41,235 nucleotides of DNA. Source: Leptospira weilii serovar Ranarum str. ICFT. Its GTDB lineage: Bacteria; Spirochaetota; Leptospiria; Leptospirales; Leptospiraceae. The position numbers and the translations under genes were made by a program. Below, one piece after another: positions 11,495-31,397 of this stretch. The stretch is from the NCBI RefSeq assembly GCF_000332415.1, contig NZ_AOHC02000036.1, forward strand, positions 35,001 through 76,235. Reading direction: 5' to 3'. The notes under the pieces were generated by a model. That model saw nothing but the letters and a program-made list of their open reading frames with translations, was not told the DNA's origin and did not search any database. The first letter of the stretch is position 1, and each line of letters starts with the position of its first letter.

Positions 11495-11723
11495 TCGTCT
11501 GGTCCTTTTCGATCTTTGTATCCTACTCCGCCTACTCCGCGTTTCCTTATCGGGATTCTTTTTTTGGCTGGGAATCGAATATGGAAGTTTATTCCTTTTT
11601 CTGCATATTGATTCTAAACCGAACTCTTTGCGAAAACAAAAAGAGGGGATTCTCTGACATCTAAAAAGAGGAAGTTCCCGCAGTTTCGGAAAGATTCCGA
11701 TCTTGGATCCAAAGAAATTCTTT
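11495..11723. repeat. Direct repeat DR, right copy (truncated GT-C gene end)
   Basis: This is the second copy of 8553-8792. It contains the last ~53 codons of the GT-C gene without the rest, and a one-base loss in the T-run near 11560 breaks its reading frame, so it is a gene remnant. It is followed by 72 bases leading to the CzcA-type gene. The gap 11428-11494 before it shows nothing recognisable. The simplest reading is that the ancestral order was GT-C gene followed directly by the efflux gene. Confidence 0.85.
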
Positions 11724-11795
11724 CTAAAAAAACCTTTCAACTCCAACCTCAAACAGCTTTCTTGTCCATATCGTCTTTTTTAGAGACCCGCAATT

Positions 11796-15104
<3,309 letters not shown>

Positions 15105-15232
15105 ACGAATAGGAAGCTCGATTTTTTTGGAGAATCAGAAAAAGCTTATATTCGAAAGAGATAATTCTTTGGTTGTAAACTATGGAGTTCTTCTTTATGA
15201 GTTATCCTGAGTGCAGAGAATTAGGTAGAAAG

Positions 15233-17161
15233 TTAGAAATAAAGTTTGGCGCCGAACTTGGTTTCTTCCAAAGAAGTAAAATAGTTTTTTCTATATTGAA
15301 ATTCTAAAGCGATACGTTCCGTTAGCAAATAATTTCCTTGTATGGAGAACTCGGGAAAATACTGCTTATCCCCGAAAGAATAAGAACGATAGTCTCCTAT
15401 CAAATGAAACGAAAATCGTTCGGTAATTCTAAATAACATCCCGACCGTTGCGACCGATCCCAATCGATACCCTCTCTGAAAAGAATCGGATACATCTCCC
15501 CTCAAATCCAAAAATGTATAAAAAATCAAACTATAACGCGAGAAATAATAAAACGGTTCCGAAGTGACTCCAAATCCAAAGCTGGAAAAGCCGAATAAAA
15601 TACCAGGATCTTCCTTAAAAATTTTTTCCGTCAAAAGAGATTTAACGCCTATATCGAAACGCCAAGATGCCTTATTCAAGAATTGACCGATCGGATTCAG
15701 AGAGGTCATCTGAATAAAATGTATCTCTTGAAGTTTCGGCGATTTCATATTCTCATAAACGCGTATATTCGTATTCAAAAAGAATAATTGATTGTACGGA
15801 GAATAACCGGGATATGAATCCGTAAAGTCCCTTAGAACCGGTCTAAAAGTGAATTCCCCAAATGCACCGTTGGAAGAATTTCCCGCAGATACCATGATTT
15901 GAGAAGGATCGTGCCCAAGAAGCGGATTCGATGCCGTAGGGGGAAAATGATAATCATTTAGTTTTAATAAATTTCCCGGATCCCCTCTAAGTGAATTATA
16001 TTTATAATACCTTTCCTTATCCTTTTCGTCGAGAGTTCCTTTTTCCATAGATTTTTTAATCAGAAGATAATCGATCGCAGCATCATAAAGAATCGCTCTG
16101 CGGCTTTCCGGTAACTCCTGACTCACATCAGCGTCGTCCTTAATAACTTTTTTTAAAAGTTCCATCTCTGACTCGTCAAGAAAACCGTATTTTTGTCTAT
16201 ATCTTTCTACGATGGAAGGTCTGAACTTTACTTCCAGCAATAAGTTCTTTTGAGCCGCCATCAACTTGATCGTATCGGCAGGTTGTACTAAAATTTTTTT
16301 TCGATCGGATAATCGAAGTTCTGGGTTACCTACATCAAGCAAAGTGAGAATTCTAAAAGAGCAATTTTCATCAAAAAAATAATAATCAAAATGATTTTTC
16401 TGCATTTCCCATAAATGACGGATGATTCTTTCAATACCTTTTTCATCAATATTCAACTTATATTCCCAGAGACTTCGATTTTCGTATTCGTTATATTCGT
16501 ATATCTTATATTTATATTTTTGAATCTCAAAAGATCCCGGAAAATTTCCACTTAAACCGTTGAAAACATAGGAAAAAGGATCTATAACTCTCGGAATTAT
16601 CGCGGCGTAAGTGACGACCACATCTTCCAATTCCTCCGCTTCCTTGGTGCTGGAATTAAACTTAAGCATCGTATGTCCGAATAAGGAAGCTGGGTGTTCA
16701 GGATGAAAGGCGGCAAAAACGACTGAAAGCGAATGTGCTTTCATCTGATTATGAAACTCTTCGAATTTGGGGCAAGAGGGTATCGGAAATAAATTTAAAT
16801 TTATGGAAAATCGTTCCCGTATCCAATGAAAACGAGCCGGAAATAAACATTCCACCGAAAGATCGGTTAGAGCTTCATCTTTAGAGAGAACCCTAAGGCT
16901 CGTTTCCAATTCCAAAGACGGATTCGTTTTACCGGACGGAGAGAAAAAAAAGGAATCGCTGTCCGCATAACTTTGATATTTATTTTCAGAGACTTTCTCG
17001 TAGTGTAATAAGGTTAACCAGCTTCTTTCTTTATAAATCCCTTCTTTTTGAATACTTTCGATTATATCTTCTATAAAAAGTTCCCTTGGACTTTGGTTTT
17101 CTGAAAAAAGAGGAATAATAAATAGATAAACGATTAGAATACGAGAAAACGACCTGACCAA
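15233..17161 (-). CDS. DUF4105 (Lnb N-terminal-like) protein with C-terminal outer-membrane barrel
   Basis: A 642-residue exported protein. A signal peptide ('ILIVYLFIIPLFSENQS') is followed by a DUF4105 domain with the hallmark 'HPASLFGHTMLKF' (around residue 155) and 'FFDENCSFRILTLLD' (around residue 265). His and Cys there resemble a papain-like hydrolase pair. The last ~220 residues are alternating polar/aromatic strands ending in Phe ('FGAKLYF'), as in an outer-membrane beta-barrel. The start is TTG at 17161 with AAAGG 5-6 bases upstream; no ATG alternative is near. The gene is clearly AT-richer than its neighbours (only 16 of 60 bases are G/C in 16501-16560). It follows the small lipoprotein gene at a 53-bp distance with a hairpin between. 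Confidence 0.75.
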   Translation of the reverse strand: MVRSFSRILIVYLFIIPLFSENQSPRELFIEDIIESIQKEGIYKERSWLTLLHYEKVSENKYQSYADSDSFFFSPSGKTNPSLELETSLRVLSKDEALTDLSVECLFPARFHWIRERFSINLNLFPIPSCPKFEEFHNQMKAHSLSVVFAAFHPEHPASLFGHTMLKFNSSTKEAEELEDVVVTYAAIIPRVIDPFSYVFNGLSGNFPGSFEIQKYKYKIYEYNEYENRSLWEYKLNIDEKGIERIIRHLWEMQKNHFDYYFFDENCSFRILTLLDVGNPELRLSDRKKILVQPADTIKLMAAQKNLLLEVKFRPSIVERYRQKYGFLDESEMELLKKVIKDDADVSQELPESRRAILYDAAIDYLLIKKSMEKGTLDEKDKERYYKYNSLRGDPGNLLKLNDYHFPPTASNPLLGHDPSQIMVSAGNSSNGAFGEFTFRPVLRDFTDSYPGYSPYNQLFFLNTNIRVYENMKSPKLQEIHFIQMTSLNPIGQFLNKASWRFDIGVKSLLTEKIFKEDPGILFGFSSFGFGVTSEPFYYFSRYSLIFYTFLDLRGDVSDSFQRGYRLGSVATVGMLFRITERFSFHLIGDYRSYSFGDKQYFPEFSIQGNYLLTERIALEFQYRKNYFTSLEETKFGAKLYF

Positions 17162-17184
17162 GGATGCCTTTAAAGAAGGAAATC

Positions 17185-17207
17185 AGCCGCCCGAAGAACG
17201 AGCGGCT
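17185..17207 (-). terminator. Hairpin between the small lipoprotein gene and the DUF4105 gene
   Basis: On the minus strand AGCCGCTCG pairs with CGGGCGGCT around a TTCTT loop (nine pairs including one wobble; the plus strand would have a mismatch there, so the minus transcript is the likely structure). It is followed by a T-rich GATTTCC. It lies 8 bases after the lipoprotein stop and could end that transcript or attenuate read-through into the DUF4105 gene. Confidence 0.55.
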
Positions 17208-17214
17208 AAAAAAA

Positions 17215-17493
17215 CTATTTAACGCCGGTTGCCTGACAAGCTTCAGTTCCGGAAATTCTTGAAGTGGAAAACATACCGCCAGTCGCAGCTCCTCTAGCGT
17301 CTACAACCTGAGTTGCACCCTCTTTGTTCAAATCGTTCAAACAAGCCGTTACAGGCGCTCCCCAAGCGGTAAAAATTACCGGGTTCATCTGAGTCGCCGT
17401 AATCACGTCTTTGCCGCCAACTTTCGTTTTGTCAATACTGTAACAATTGGCGATTAAACCAACAACGAAGGTTAAAAATAGAATTTTTTTCAT
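17215..17493 (-). CDS. Small TRL-like lipoprotein
   Basis: A 92-residue protein: Lys-Lys, a hydrophobic segment and a relaxed spirochaetal lipobox ending Leu-Ile-Ala-Asn-Cys at residue 17, so it is probably lipidated and exported. The mature part ('TAWGAPVTACLNDLNKEGAT' and 'SRISGTEACQATGVK') resembles the TRL-like small lipoprotein family, whose function is unknown. The Shine-Dalgarno AAGGAG is 7-8 bases before the ATG. The strong ribosome site and dedicated hairpin suggest an abundant product. Confidence 0.7.
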   Translation of the reverse strand: MKKILFLTFVVGLIANCYSIDKTKVGGKDVITATQMNPVIFTAWGAPVTACLNDLNKEGATQVVDARGAATGGMFSTSRISGTEACQATGVK

Positions 17494-18070
17494 TGAGAGA
17501 TTCTCCTTGATTTTGGTTAAGATCCTTTTCTATAGAGTCCTATCAATCATAAAATTTTATATCAAGAGGCGTTCCAAAATTTACCGAATGGAATGAATCC
17601 TATCGCACTTCGATAGTGAGGGCCTCTAAAAATTTCGTTTCGATATTTGGATAAGCACAAAAAGCTCTTCTCAAGCATTCTATTATTGAGTTATTAAGTT
17701 ATTGAGTTCAGATTAACAAAACTGCTTCGATCGTCCATTTCAATGTAACAAAAACAGATGGGGAATTCATTTTTCAGCAACTCTAATATGCAAATTTTAT
17801 TATTTTCCTTAAAAAGAAGATCGAACGTTCGGACAAAATTTCTATATCGCGTTTCCTATGGATCGCGTTTCAGGCTCCGGGCCTTAGAACACGAAAGAAT
17901 AGCCCGGCGAGGCGGAGCGGAGACCTTGTGCACCTTCCCCCTATCGGACCCATCACTCGAAACCTGGGAACTACAACAAAACGATCCTCCAAAAAAGAGT
18001 TTTCGGTGGAATTTCACCTCTCAGAATAGTGAAACAGGGGGGACATAGTCCGCCCGTCTCGGAGACTTTC
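17494..18070. other. Long intergenic region / thyX leader with a GC-rich hairpin
   Basis: There are 577 bases between divergent genes. The left part (17494-17760) is AT-rich, has short TTATTGAG/TTATTAAG iterations near 17685-17710, and should hold the lipoprotein promoter. The right part turns GC-rich: CCGGGC (17877-17882) pairs with GCCCGG (17902-17907), and GCTCC (17874-17878) could alternatively pair with GGAGC (17914-17918). Near the start codon, GGAC-ATA-GTCC (18045-18055) forms a small stem in front of the ribosome site. A 96-codon open frame at 17758-18048 has no convincing protein character. The right part may be a regulatory leader of thyX; it fits no riboswitch class I recognise. 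Confidence 0.4.
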
Positions 18071-19645
<1,575 letters not shown>

Positions 19646-19785
19646 AACCTTATTGTTAAACCGACCTTCGTTTCTATCAAAAAGAATTTATTTTTTTCGG
19701 CCTCGAGAGTTTTTAAGCGAAATCTAAAATTCTTTCCCAAAACGGTTCGAAAGAGTAGAATGGTCCGAGAAATAGGAAACTCACA

Positions 19786-20955
<1,170 letters not shown>

Positions 20956-21031
20956 TCAAAAATGCGGATGTGTGTTTCAAGGAGTTAGGGTGATCAGACT
21001 TTGACAAAGCATGATTTTTCTATTCTGTAAA

Positions 21032-23440
21032 TTATTCTGTAATATCTCTGAAATCTGATTTCTGAAATCCATCCGCTAGTACGGGATGATACGTGATCTT
21101 TAAAAGAGAAAAATCGTCCAGAAGAGAGCCGAACTTTAGAATTCGATCATATACTTCGCGAAGGTTCGCTTGACCCTCCTCCACTCTTTTTAAGAATTGA
21201 TTCTGGTCCTCGTTGACGACCCGATTCTCTTCGTTTCCGATCAAAAGATCGTCCCTTCCGTCCGAACCGATCACGATCGTGTCACCCGGAAACATCTGAA
21301 AGTTTTTGATGACAAGGTGTTGTTCGTTTTCCGGAATTCCGATTTTTCTGAGAGTCAGTTCCTCCTCGATATACGAAGCGACCCCGTCTCGATAGAGGAC
21401 CGTCCAAGGATGTTCGGCGTTGATATAATAAAGAAGACCCGTGGATTCCTCCACCAAACCCAAAACGATGGAGATATACATGGAACCGTCGAAGGATTCG
21501 AAAATTTTTTGAAGTTCTAAAAAAGCCTCTTCCAACCATCTTTCGGGACGTTTATTTTGTTGGGATGGGATTGAGGATCGTGTAAGAATCGTATTAAACA
21601 CCGTCCCCAGAACCAGCGCGCCGCCGGCGCCTTGGATCGATTTTCCCATCGCGTCCCCATTCACAAAAACGACGTATTTTTTTTCGAAAAGTTTCACGTT
21701 ACCCGAAATCAGAATGTCTCCTCCGATTTCGTAAGTTTTGTTCTTAAACTCGAAGGACTTTTTTTGTTTCGTATAAAATTCGGTTTTGATCACCTCGCTC
21801 GTGTTTTTATTCGAGGAAAGAGGATTGATCAAAAGTGAAGTTAAAAAATAATCCGCGTCTTGCTGAATTTTCAACCGATTGACCTGTTCCAAAGAAAGTT
21901 TTAATTCCTCGGTTCTTTGTTCGACTTTTTTTTCCAGGTCCTCGTTGAGTTCCTCCACTTCCTCGTTCAATCGAACGAACTTATTGGCGAGAATCGTCGC
22001 GATGCTCAAAATAAAAAAGAGGAACGAATAACCCACGATCCTCGGAAAAACGATTATGTTTCTCGCGCCGAGTGTGTCCAAAAGCGCCGCCGATACGGTG
22101 ATCAAAACCCCGATTAAAATCAAAAGAGCGTCCTTATCCTTTGCGATCACACGACGGATCAAATGATCCAACACGATCCCGAGATATAAAATCCATCCGT
22201 ATTGAACCAGATTCTTATTTATAAAATTATAATACGTTACTTCGTTTGAAACGATATAAAACAGCGCAAAACAAACGTAAAAAACGTCCAAAACGTTCAG
22301 AACAAGTTTTCTGGGATATTTAAAATAGATACGGATAAAATTTGCGAAAATCGGAACCAGAACGGTAAGAACTATATATTCCAATTTTTTCATATAAATG
22401 AACTCGATCCCGAGTTCGTATTTGATCTGGTTTCTTAAAAACTGATATATAACGAGTAAAATCGTAAAAAGACCGTAGTATAAATTTTCGCGATCGGTTC
22501 GACGGCGCAGATAAAGAAGAAGAAAATACGCTCCCACGGTCGTATAAATCATCAATAATAAAATTTTAATATACTCGGTACTCAGCAGTTCCTTTTGTAT
22601 CAGGAGAGAGTCTCCGATCGCGGTTTTATCCTGTTCGATTCCGATCTCTTTTTGAAAGTATTTCTTCACTTCGATTACGAGAATATTCACCTGACCTCGG
22701 CGGATCAGATCGTTCGGAATCGGATAAATTCGAATTTTATCATACGCCTGCGGTAGGGTGGAATCCATATTCCCCGTCTGACCGATCAGAGTTCCGTTCA
22801 GATAAGTCCTATCCTTATCCGTCAAAGTTCCCAGACGAACCGCAAGCCCGACGCTCTTCCAGTTTTCGGGAGCGATAAATTTTTTAACGATGATCGCGGT
22901 TTGAACGGATTCGTCCGAAAGTTTATAAACTCCGGGAACTTTGTACGGCTCAAACGGAATCTTCAAATTCCTTTGACCTTCCAAATAAGACATTGAAAAG
23001 GAAACGGGATCGATTTTTTGCGACGCGATTTCCCAACTATGTTCCTGGGTGGAATCCAAACTGACGATTTCGTCTAACGAGTAAATTTTCTGGATCGACT
23101 CGGAAGAAAGCGTAGATAAAATCAAAAAGTAAAATAAAAACGCCGGAAAAATCGGAATCCGATTTGCAACATTACAAAAAAACGATTTGTAAAAATTATG
23201 AAACGCCGCGTAAAAAAACAAAATTTTGGTAAAAAGAAAAACGAAAAAATGTGAGGTCCGGGAAGGATGTTGATGTTGATCTTTTAAAAATTGCGAGCGG
23301 AAAGGTCGGCGATTTTTGGAAAAACCGACGCTTTTTGTGATCCATGAAATGAAATAAAAAAACACCCTAAGAAACCATAAAACTCCCGTTTCTTCCGGTT
23401 TCGACAAGAGTTTTTTAGAAAGCTTACTTGTCGTTTTCAT
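21032..23440 (-). CDS. 7TM-receptor-like SpoIIE-family PP2C phosphatase
   Basis: An 802-residue predicted signalling protein. A hydrophobic export segment ('FLFYFLILSTLSSES') precedes an extracytoplasmic jelly-roll/DISM-type domain ('RTYLNGTLIGQTGNMDS'). Then come seven or so membrane helices, a coiled coil ('LNEEVEELNEDLEKKVEQRTEEL') and a C-terminal PP2C/SpoIIE serine phosphatase with 'GGDILISGNV', 'FVNGDAMGKSIQGAGGALV', 'YYINAEHPWTVLYRDG' and 'DTIVIGSDGRDDLL' carrying the metal Asp residues. Such proteins usually act on anti-anti-sigma factors. The first ~100 residues before the export segment are basic and aromatic; no good ribosome site precedes the ATG at 23440, so the true start could be further in. 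Confidence 0.8.
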   Translation of the reverse strand: MKTTSKLSKKLLSKPEETGVLWFLRVFFYFISWITKSVGFSKNRRPFRSQFLKDQHQHPSRTSHFFVFLFTKILFFYAAFHNFYKSFFCNVANRIPIFPAFLFYFLILSTLSSESIQKIYSLDEIVSLDSTQEHSWEIASQKIDPVSFSMSYLEGQRNLKIPFEPYKVPGVYKLSDESVQTAIIVKKFIAPENWKSVGLAVRLGTLTDKDRTYLNGTLIGQTGNMDSTLPQAYDKIRIYPIPNDLIRRGQVNILVIEVKKYFQKEIGIEQDKTAIGDSLLIQKELLSTEYIKILLLMIYTTVGAYFLLLYLRRRTDRENLYYGLFTILLVIYQFLRNQIKYELGIEFIYMKKLEYIVLTVLVPIFANFIRIYFKYPRKLVLNVLDVFYVCFALFYIVSNEVTYYNFINKNLVQYGWILYLGIVLDHLIRRVIAKDKDALLILIGVLITVSAALLDTLGARNIIVFPRIVGYSFLFFILSIATILANKFVRLNEEVEELNEDLEKKVEQRTEELKLSLEQVNRLKIQQDADYFLTSLLINPLSSNKNTSEVIKTEFYTKQKKSFEFKNKTYEIGGDILISGNVKLFEKKYVVFVNGDAMGKSIQGAGGALVLGTVFNTILTRSSIPSQQNKRPERWLEEAFLELQKIFESFDGSMYISIVLGLVEESTGLLYYINAEHPWTVLYRDGVASYIEEELTLRKIGIPENEQHLVIKNFQMFPGDTIVIGSDGRDDLLIGNEENRVVNEDQNQFLKRVEEGQANLREVYDRILKFGSLLDDFSLLKITYHPVLADGFQKSDFRDITE

Positions 23441-23503
23441 AAAAAAGAAACTTTCTTATACCGAATTCAGGTTATTTAGAACGATGGCTTTGTAGAACGA
23501 AAT

Positions 23504-25815
<2,312 letters not shown>

Positions 25816-25829
25816 TGTCAAATTCCGTT

Positions 25830-26948
<1,119 letters not shown>

Positions 26949-26965
26949 TAGAGTCTATGTTTTTG

Positions 26966-27024
<59 letters not shown>

Positions 27025-27043
27025 CCGAGTTCGTAAACTATCC

Positions 27044-27071
27044 TTGCAAAATTAAGAATGATTTTTATACT
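27044..27071 (+). promoter_or_regulatory. Sigma-70-like promoter of bfr
   Basis: TTGCAA (27044-27049) and TATACT (27066-27071) are separated by 16 bases. They lie 25 bases upstream of the bfr start codon, whose Shine-Dalgarno is AGGGGA. I see no obvious Fur-box palindrome in the 26949-27096 interval. Confidence 0.6.
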
Positions 27072-27096
27072 GAATGGATAACAAAAGGGGAATACA

Positions 27097-28808
<1,712 letters not shown>

Positions 28809-28823
28809 TCCAATCAAATCGGA

Positions 28824-29939
28824 ATGAATCATCAGGAAATTCTCCTTAAACTTTTAGAAGTCACAGAAAACACCCAAGATTCGTTTCAATTTTTAAAACT
28901 CTTTCGTTCGATCGAACCCGAAAAGTTCGCGGTGATCTATGCGGATTCCGGAACACTCACGGAATCTGCGGAAGCGCTTCTCTACAATCTCAAACTACTT
29001 CACAAGTTGAACCTGTATCCGGTTGTCGTTTTAGACAAAGACGGGATTTCCTATACCAATCTATTTTATAGAAATCATAACAAGGAAGATTCCTCTTCGA
29101 TTCTGCCCGGAAAATTATTCCGACATCCGAGGAACTTGGCGGGCGCGGTGAACTCGGCTCTTTCGGAAAAAAAACTTCCGGTTTTCATCGCCGAAGAAAA
29201 AGGTCCGGCTTTATTCGCATTCTTAACCGAACTCTGTTCCACTCTACACACGAAAAAATTGGTTCATCTTTATTTGAGAGGCGGAATTTATTCGGAAGGA
29301 AATAAAATTTCGATCTTCGACGTAGACTCGTCGACTCCATCCGATCCGGAGGACGCGCTTATTTTGTCTTCCTGTTTGGAACTTTACAAAAACGTAATGG
29401 ACAAGGAATTCGGAATCGCGATCACGTCCGCCTCGTCCTTACTCAAGGAATTATTTACGATCAAAGGAAGCGGGACGCTCATTCGAAAAAAAAATCGAAT
29501 CGACTTTATCGAAGATCCCCATTCGATTTCGAAAGAGAAAATGCATCGACTGATAGAGAAAGCGTTTCAGAAATCTCTCAAAGAAGATTTTTGGAATCAG
29601 GAATTTGCCGGCGTTCTTTTAGAATCCGAATTCAAGGGTTGTGCGTTGATAAAGAACACTCCTTTCGGAACCTTTCTTTCGAAGTTTGCGGTAGACGAAA
29701 TTGCAAGAGGAGAAGGCGTCGGAAGAGATATTTGGGACGCGATGATCCGCAAGTTTCCCGTTTTATTCTGGAGGGCCCGAAAGGAAAACACGATCTCGAA
29801 ATGGTACATGAAAGTCTGCGACGGGATGCAGAAAGAAGGAATCTGGATTTACTTTTGGATCGGTGTCAAAGGAGAACATGTTTCCAACATCTGCTTTTTT
29901 TTAAAAAACCTCCCCCAAGATCTATCGAGCGACCCGTAG
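28824..29939 (+). CDS. N-acetylglutamate synthase-like protein with vertebrate-type (DUF619) acetyltransferase domain
   Basis: A 371-residue protein with an N-terminal amino-acid-kinase-like domain followed by a C-terminal GNAT domain of the DUF619 type. The GNAT part shows '[20 protein letters not shown]', '[20 protein letters not shown]' and '[15 protein letters not shown]', ending '[10 protein letters not shown]'. This architecture is that of the vertebrate/Xanthomonas-type N-acetylglutamate synthases of arginine biosynthesis. The kinase-like half lacks the glycine-rich phosphate loop of active acetylglutamate kinases, so it is probably regulatory. The last residues and the TAG stop (29937-29939) come from a repeat element that abuts the gene, so the original C-terminus may have been slightly altered. 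The ribosome site is weak. Third gene of the bfr operon. Confidence 0.75.
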   Translation: MNHQEILLKLLEVTENTQDSFQFLKLFRSIEPEKFAVIYADSGTLTESAEALLYNLKLLHKLNLYPVVVLDKDGISYTNLFYRNHNKEDSSSILPGKLFRHPRNLAGAVNSALSEKKLPVFIAEEKGPALFAFLTELCSTLHTKKLVHLYLRGGIYSEGNKISIFDVDSSTPSDPEDALILSSCLELYKNVMDKEFGIAITSASSLLKELFTIKGSGTLIRKKNRIDFIEDPHSISKEKMHRLIEKAFQKSLKEDFWNQEFAGVLLESEFKGCALIKNTPFGTFLSKFAVDEIARGEGVGRDIWDAMIRKFPVLFWRARKENTISKWYMKVCDGMQKEGIWIYFWIGVKGEHVSNICFFLKNLPQDLSSDP

Positions 29940-30186
29940 GGAGCGAGATAACCAAATGCAAGCATTACCGAGCGACCCGCGAGGTTGAGTTTCTCGTTTA
30001 AGCATTTGGTTCTTTGCGAAGCAAAGATGAGCGACCCGGAACACGACCCGTAGAGAGTGTTCCGTTGAGTTCAGGGAGCGAGATAACCAAATGCAAGCAT
30101 TACCGAGCGACCCGCGAGGTTGAGTTTCGCGTTTAAGCATTTGGTTCTTTGCGAAGCAAAGATGAGCGACCCGGAACACGACCCGT
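29939..30186. repeat. Tandem pair of palindrome-rich ~112-bp repeats (135-bp period)
   Basis: GGGAGCGAGATAACC starts units at 29939 and 30074. The ~112-bp units differ at about one base and are joined by a 22-base linker. Each unit holds a long inverted repeat (AACCAAATGC 29950-29959 with GCATTTGGTT 30002-30011), a tight hairpin (TCTTTGC-GAA-GCAAAGA, 30011-30027) and several GAGCGACCCG motifs. The linker adds GGAACAC/GTGTTCC (30038-30063). The 45-codon period keeps an antisense frame open across both units, but this looks incidental. It is probably a palindromic mobile or REP-like element with terminator activity after the acetylglutamate synthase gene. The following 30187-30377 is AT-rich, with nothing recognisable beyond the promoter region of the next gene. 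Confidence 0.85.
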
Positions 30187-30377
30187 TAATTTTTAATGCA
30201 AACACTGCTTTCATTCAAAATATTATATATTTATTATATAGTTATGAGCAAGAAAAAACGGATTGAAAATAAACTACAAATTTCAATTCTATGAATCGGA
30301 TTTTAAAAAACGTTCATCGATATGTTTCAAAGAATGAACCGATCAAAAATTAATTTAACGGCAAACCGGTAACGATC

Positions 30378-30722
30378 ATGGAAGCTTACGTTTTTTTATA
30401 CGATGGGGAATGTTCTTTTTGCTCCAAACTCGCAATCAAATTACAAAATCTCAATCTTGATCCCAAGATCAGATTTCGGTCCTTTCGGGACTTTTCGGAA
30501 AAAGAATTGAAAGAAATCCATCCGACTCTGAACGTCTCCGTCCTAGAAGGAAACGTTCAGATGATCGCAAACGGAAGAAGATATCCGGGTTTTTTTGCGG
30601 TTCGAAAACTCGGTCATTCCCTCAAAGGAGTTCGCTGGATCGCCCCCCTTCTTTATCTTCCCTTGATTCCGATTTTCGGAATGATCGGAATGAATCTTTT
30701 AAAATCCCTGAAAAGCCGTTAG
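30378..30722 (+). CDS. DCC-family (DUF393) thiol-disulfide oxidoreductase-like protein
   Basis: A 114-residue protein with the family's N-terminal '[10 protein letters not shown]' (CxxC at residues 12-15) in a thioredoxin-like setting, the middle '[11 protein letters not shown]' block and a hydrophobic tail. DCC proteins are small predicted redox proteins of unknown partner. It converges on the diiron-oxidase-like gene, overlapping it by 24 bp. Shine-Dalgarno poor; ATG 30378 is the only sensible start. Confidence 0.85.
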   Translation: MEAYVFLYDGECSFCSKLAIKLQNLNLDPKIRFRSFRDFSEKELKEIHPTLNVSVLEGNVQMIANGRRYPGFFAVRKLGHSLKGVRWIAPLLYLPLIPIFGMIGMNLLKSLKSR

Positions 30723-31382
30723 ACCTTCGTAAAACACAAGTCTTGCGTCGAGAGCGAGCCGATTTCCTTCCGTCACTCGATTTCGTTTTTCTTCCGTGTC
30801 GGCTACAACTTCGATCAAACGAAAGAGTTTTTCCGCGTGGGATTCGTCCGCGTCCAGGTTAACCTGAAAAAATTTTCCTTCGGGCAAAAAAGACCTTTCT
30901 CTCAGATCCCGATAAGACTTAAACATTCTGGAATATTCTAATTTCAACAAGTACTCGTTCGCGGGACCGAGCGCGCCCAGGGCGGAATAAAAATCGGACG
31001 TGGTGATTTTTTGCATCAAATCCAGATAGGATTTCGTTTCGGGAAGTCGGTGTTCGTTATGAACGTTCGCGCCCATATCCGAAAGAAATTTCTTTAAGAT
31101 ACAAACGTGAGAATCCTCCGCCTTACCCTCGCCCAATTCTTCCCAAATATTCCGAACCAGTACGATCTTCGCTTCCACGGAATCGCTGATCGCGGCCGCG
31201 TTCAAAAACCAGTTTACGAAATCCACGCTTACAAAGTATTCCTGACGAAGCCAAAGAAGAAGATCTTCCTTTTCCATTCTACTTTCTTTTTTTTCCAACC
31301 AGCGATTGGAAGTTAGAACCGGATGATTGCGAACCGATTCTTCCAAAAAATTTCGAAAGGATGTTTGGGTTACGGTCTGCAT
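30699..31382 (-). CDS. Heme-oxygenase-like diiron oxidase (HDO/CADD/TenA-fold) protein
   Basis: A 227-residue all-helical protein of the TenA/PqqC/CADD fold, in the 'iron-containing redox enzyme' branch. Visible ligand-type residues are '[15 protein letters not shown]' (E82/E85 and H92), '[14 protein letters not shown]' (E143) and '[12 protein letters not shown]' (D179, H182). The usual H-x3-D-x2-H motif has Asn175 in place of its first His, so one of the six canonical iron ligands may be missing. Known HDOs oxidise or fragment small amines and fatty acids with O2 (CADD, UndA, BesC, SznF). It is the last of three co-directional genes, 15 bp after the ATP-grasp gene, pointing to a shared pathway with the KamA-type mutase. 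The product is unknown. Confidence 0.75.
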   Translation of the reverse strand: MQTVTQTSFRNFLEESVRNHPVLTSNRWLEKKESRMEKEDLLLWLRQEYFVSVDFVNWFLNAAAISDSVEAKIVLVRNIWEELGEGKAEDSHVCILKKFLSDMGANVHNEHRLPETKSYLDLMQKITTSDFYSALGALGPANEYLLKLEYSRMFKSYRDLRERSFLPEGKFFQVNLDADESHAEKLFRLIEVVADTEEKRNRVTEGNRLALDARLVFYEGLTAFQGF

Positions 31383-31397
31383 GATAAATCTCTAATT

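Noticed and set aside
8553..11723. Insertion sequence or prophage
   Set aside because: No transposase, integrase, terminal inverted repeats or phage genes are visible; only direct repeats derived from a host gene.
17758..18048. 96-codon open frame upstream of thyX
   Set aside because: Composition is unlike a protein, there is no ribosome site, and it lies in a structured leader; treated as non-coding.
29922..30179. 85-codon antisense frame spanning both palindromic repeat units
   Set aside because: It stays open only because the repeat period is a multiple of three; it has no ribosome site and consists wholly of repeat sequence.
29939..30186. CRISPR-like array
   Set aside because: Only two units, about 112 bp long and internally palindromic, with no short repeat/spacer pattern and no cas genes.
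30378..30722. DCC-family gene as a fourth member of the KamA operon
   Set aside because: It is on the opposite strand and converges on the operon; only its 3' end overlaps.
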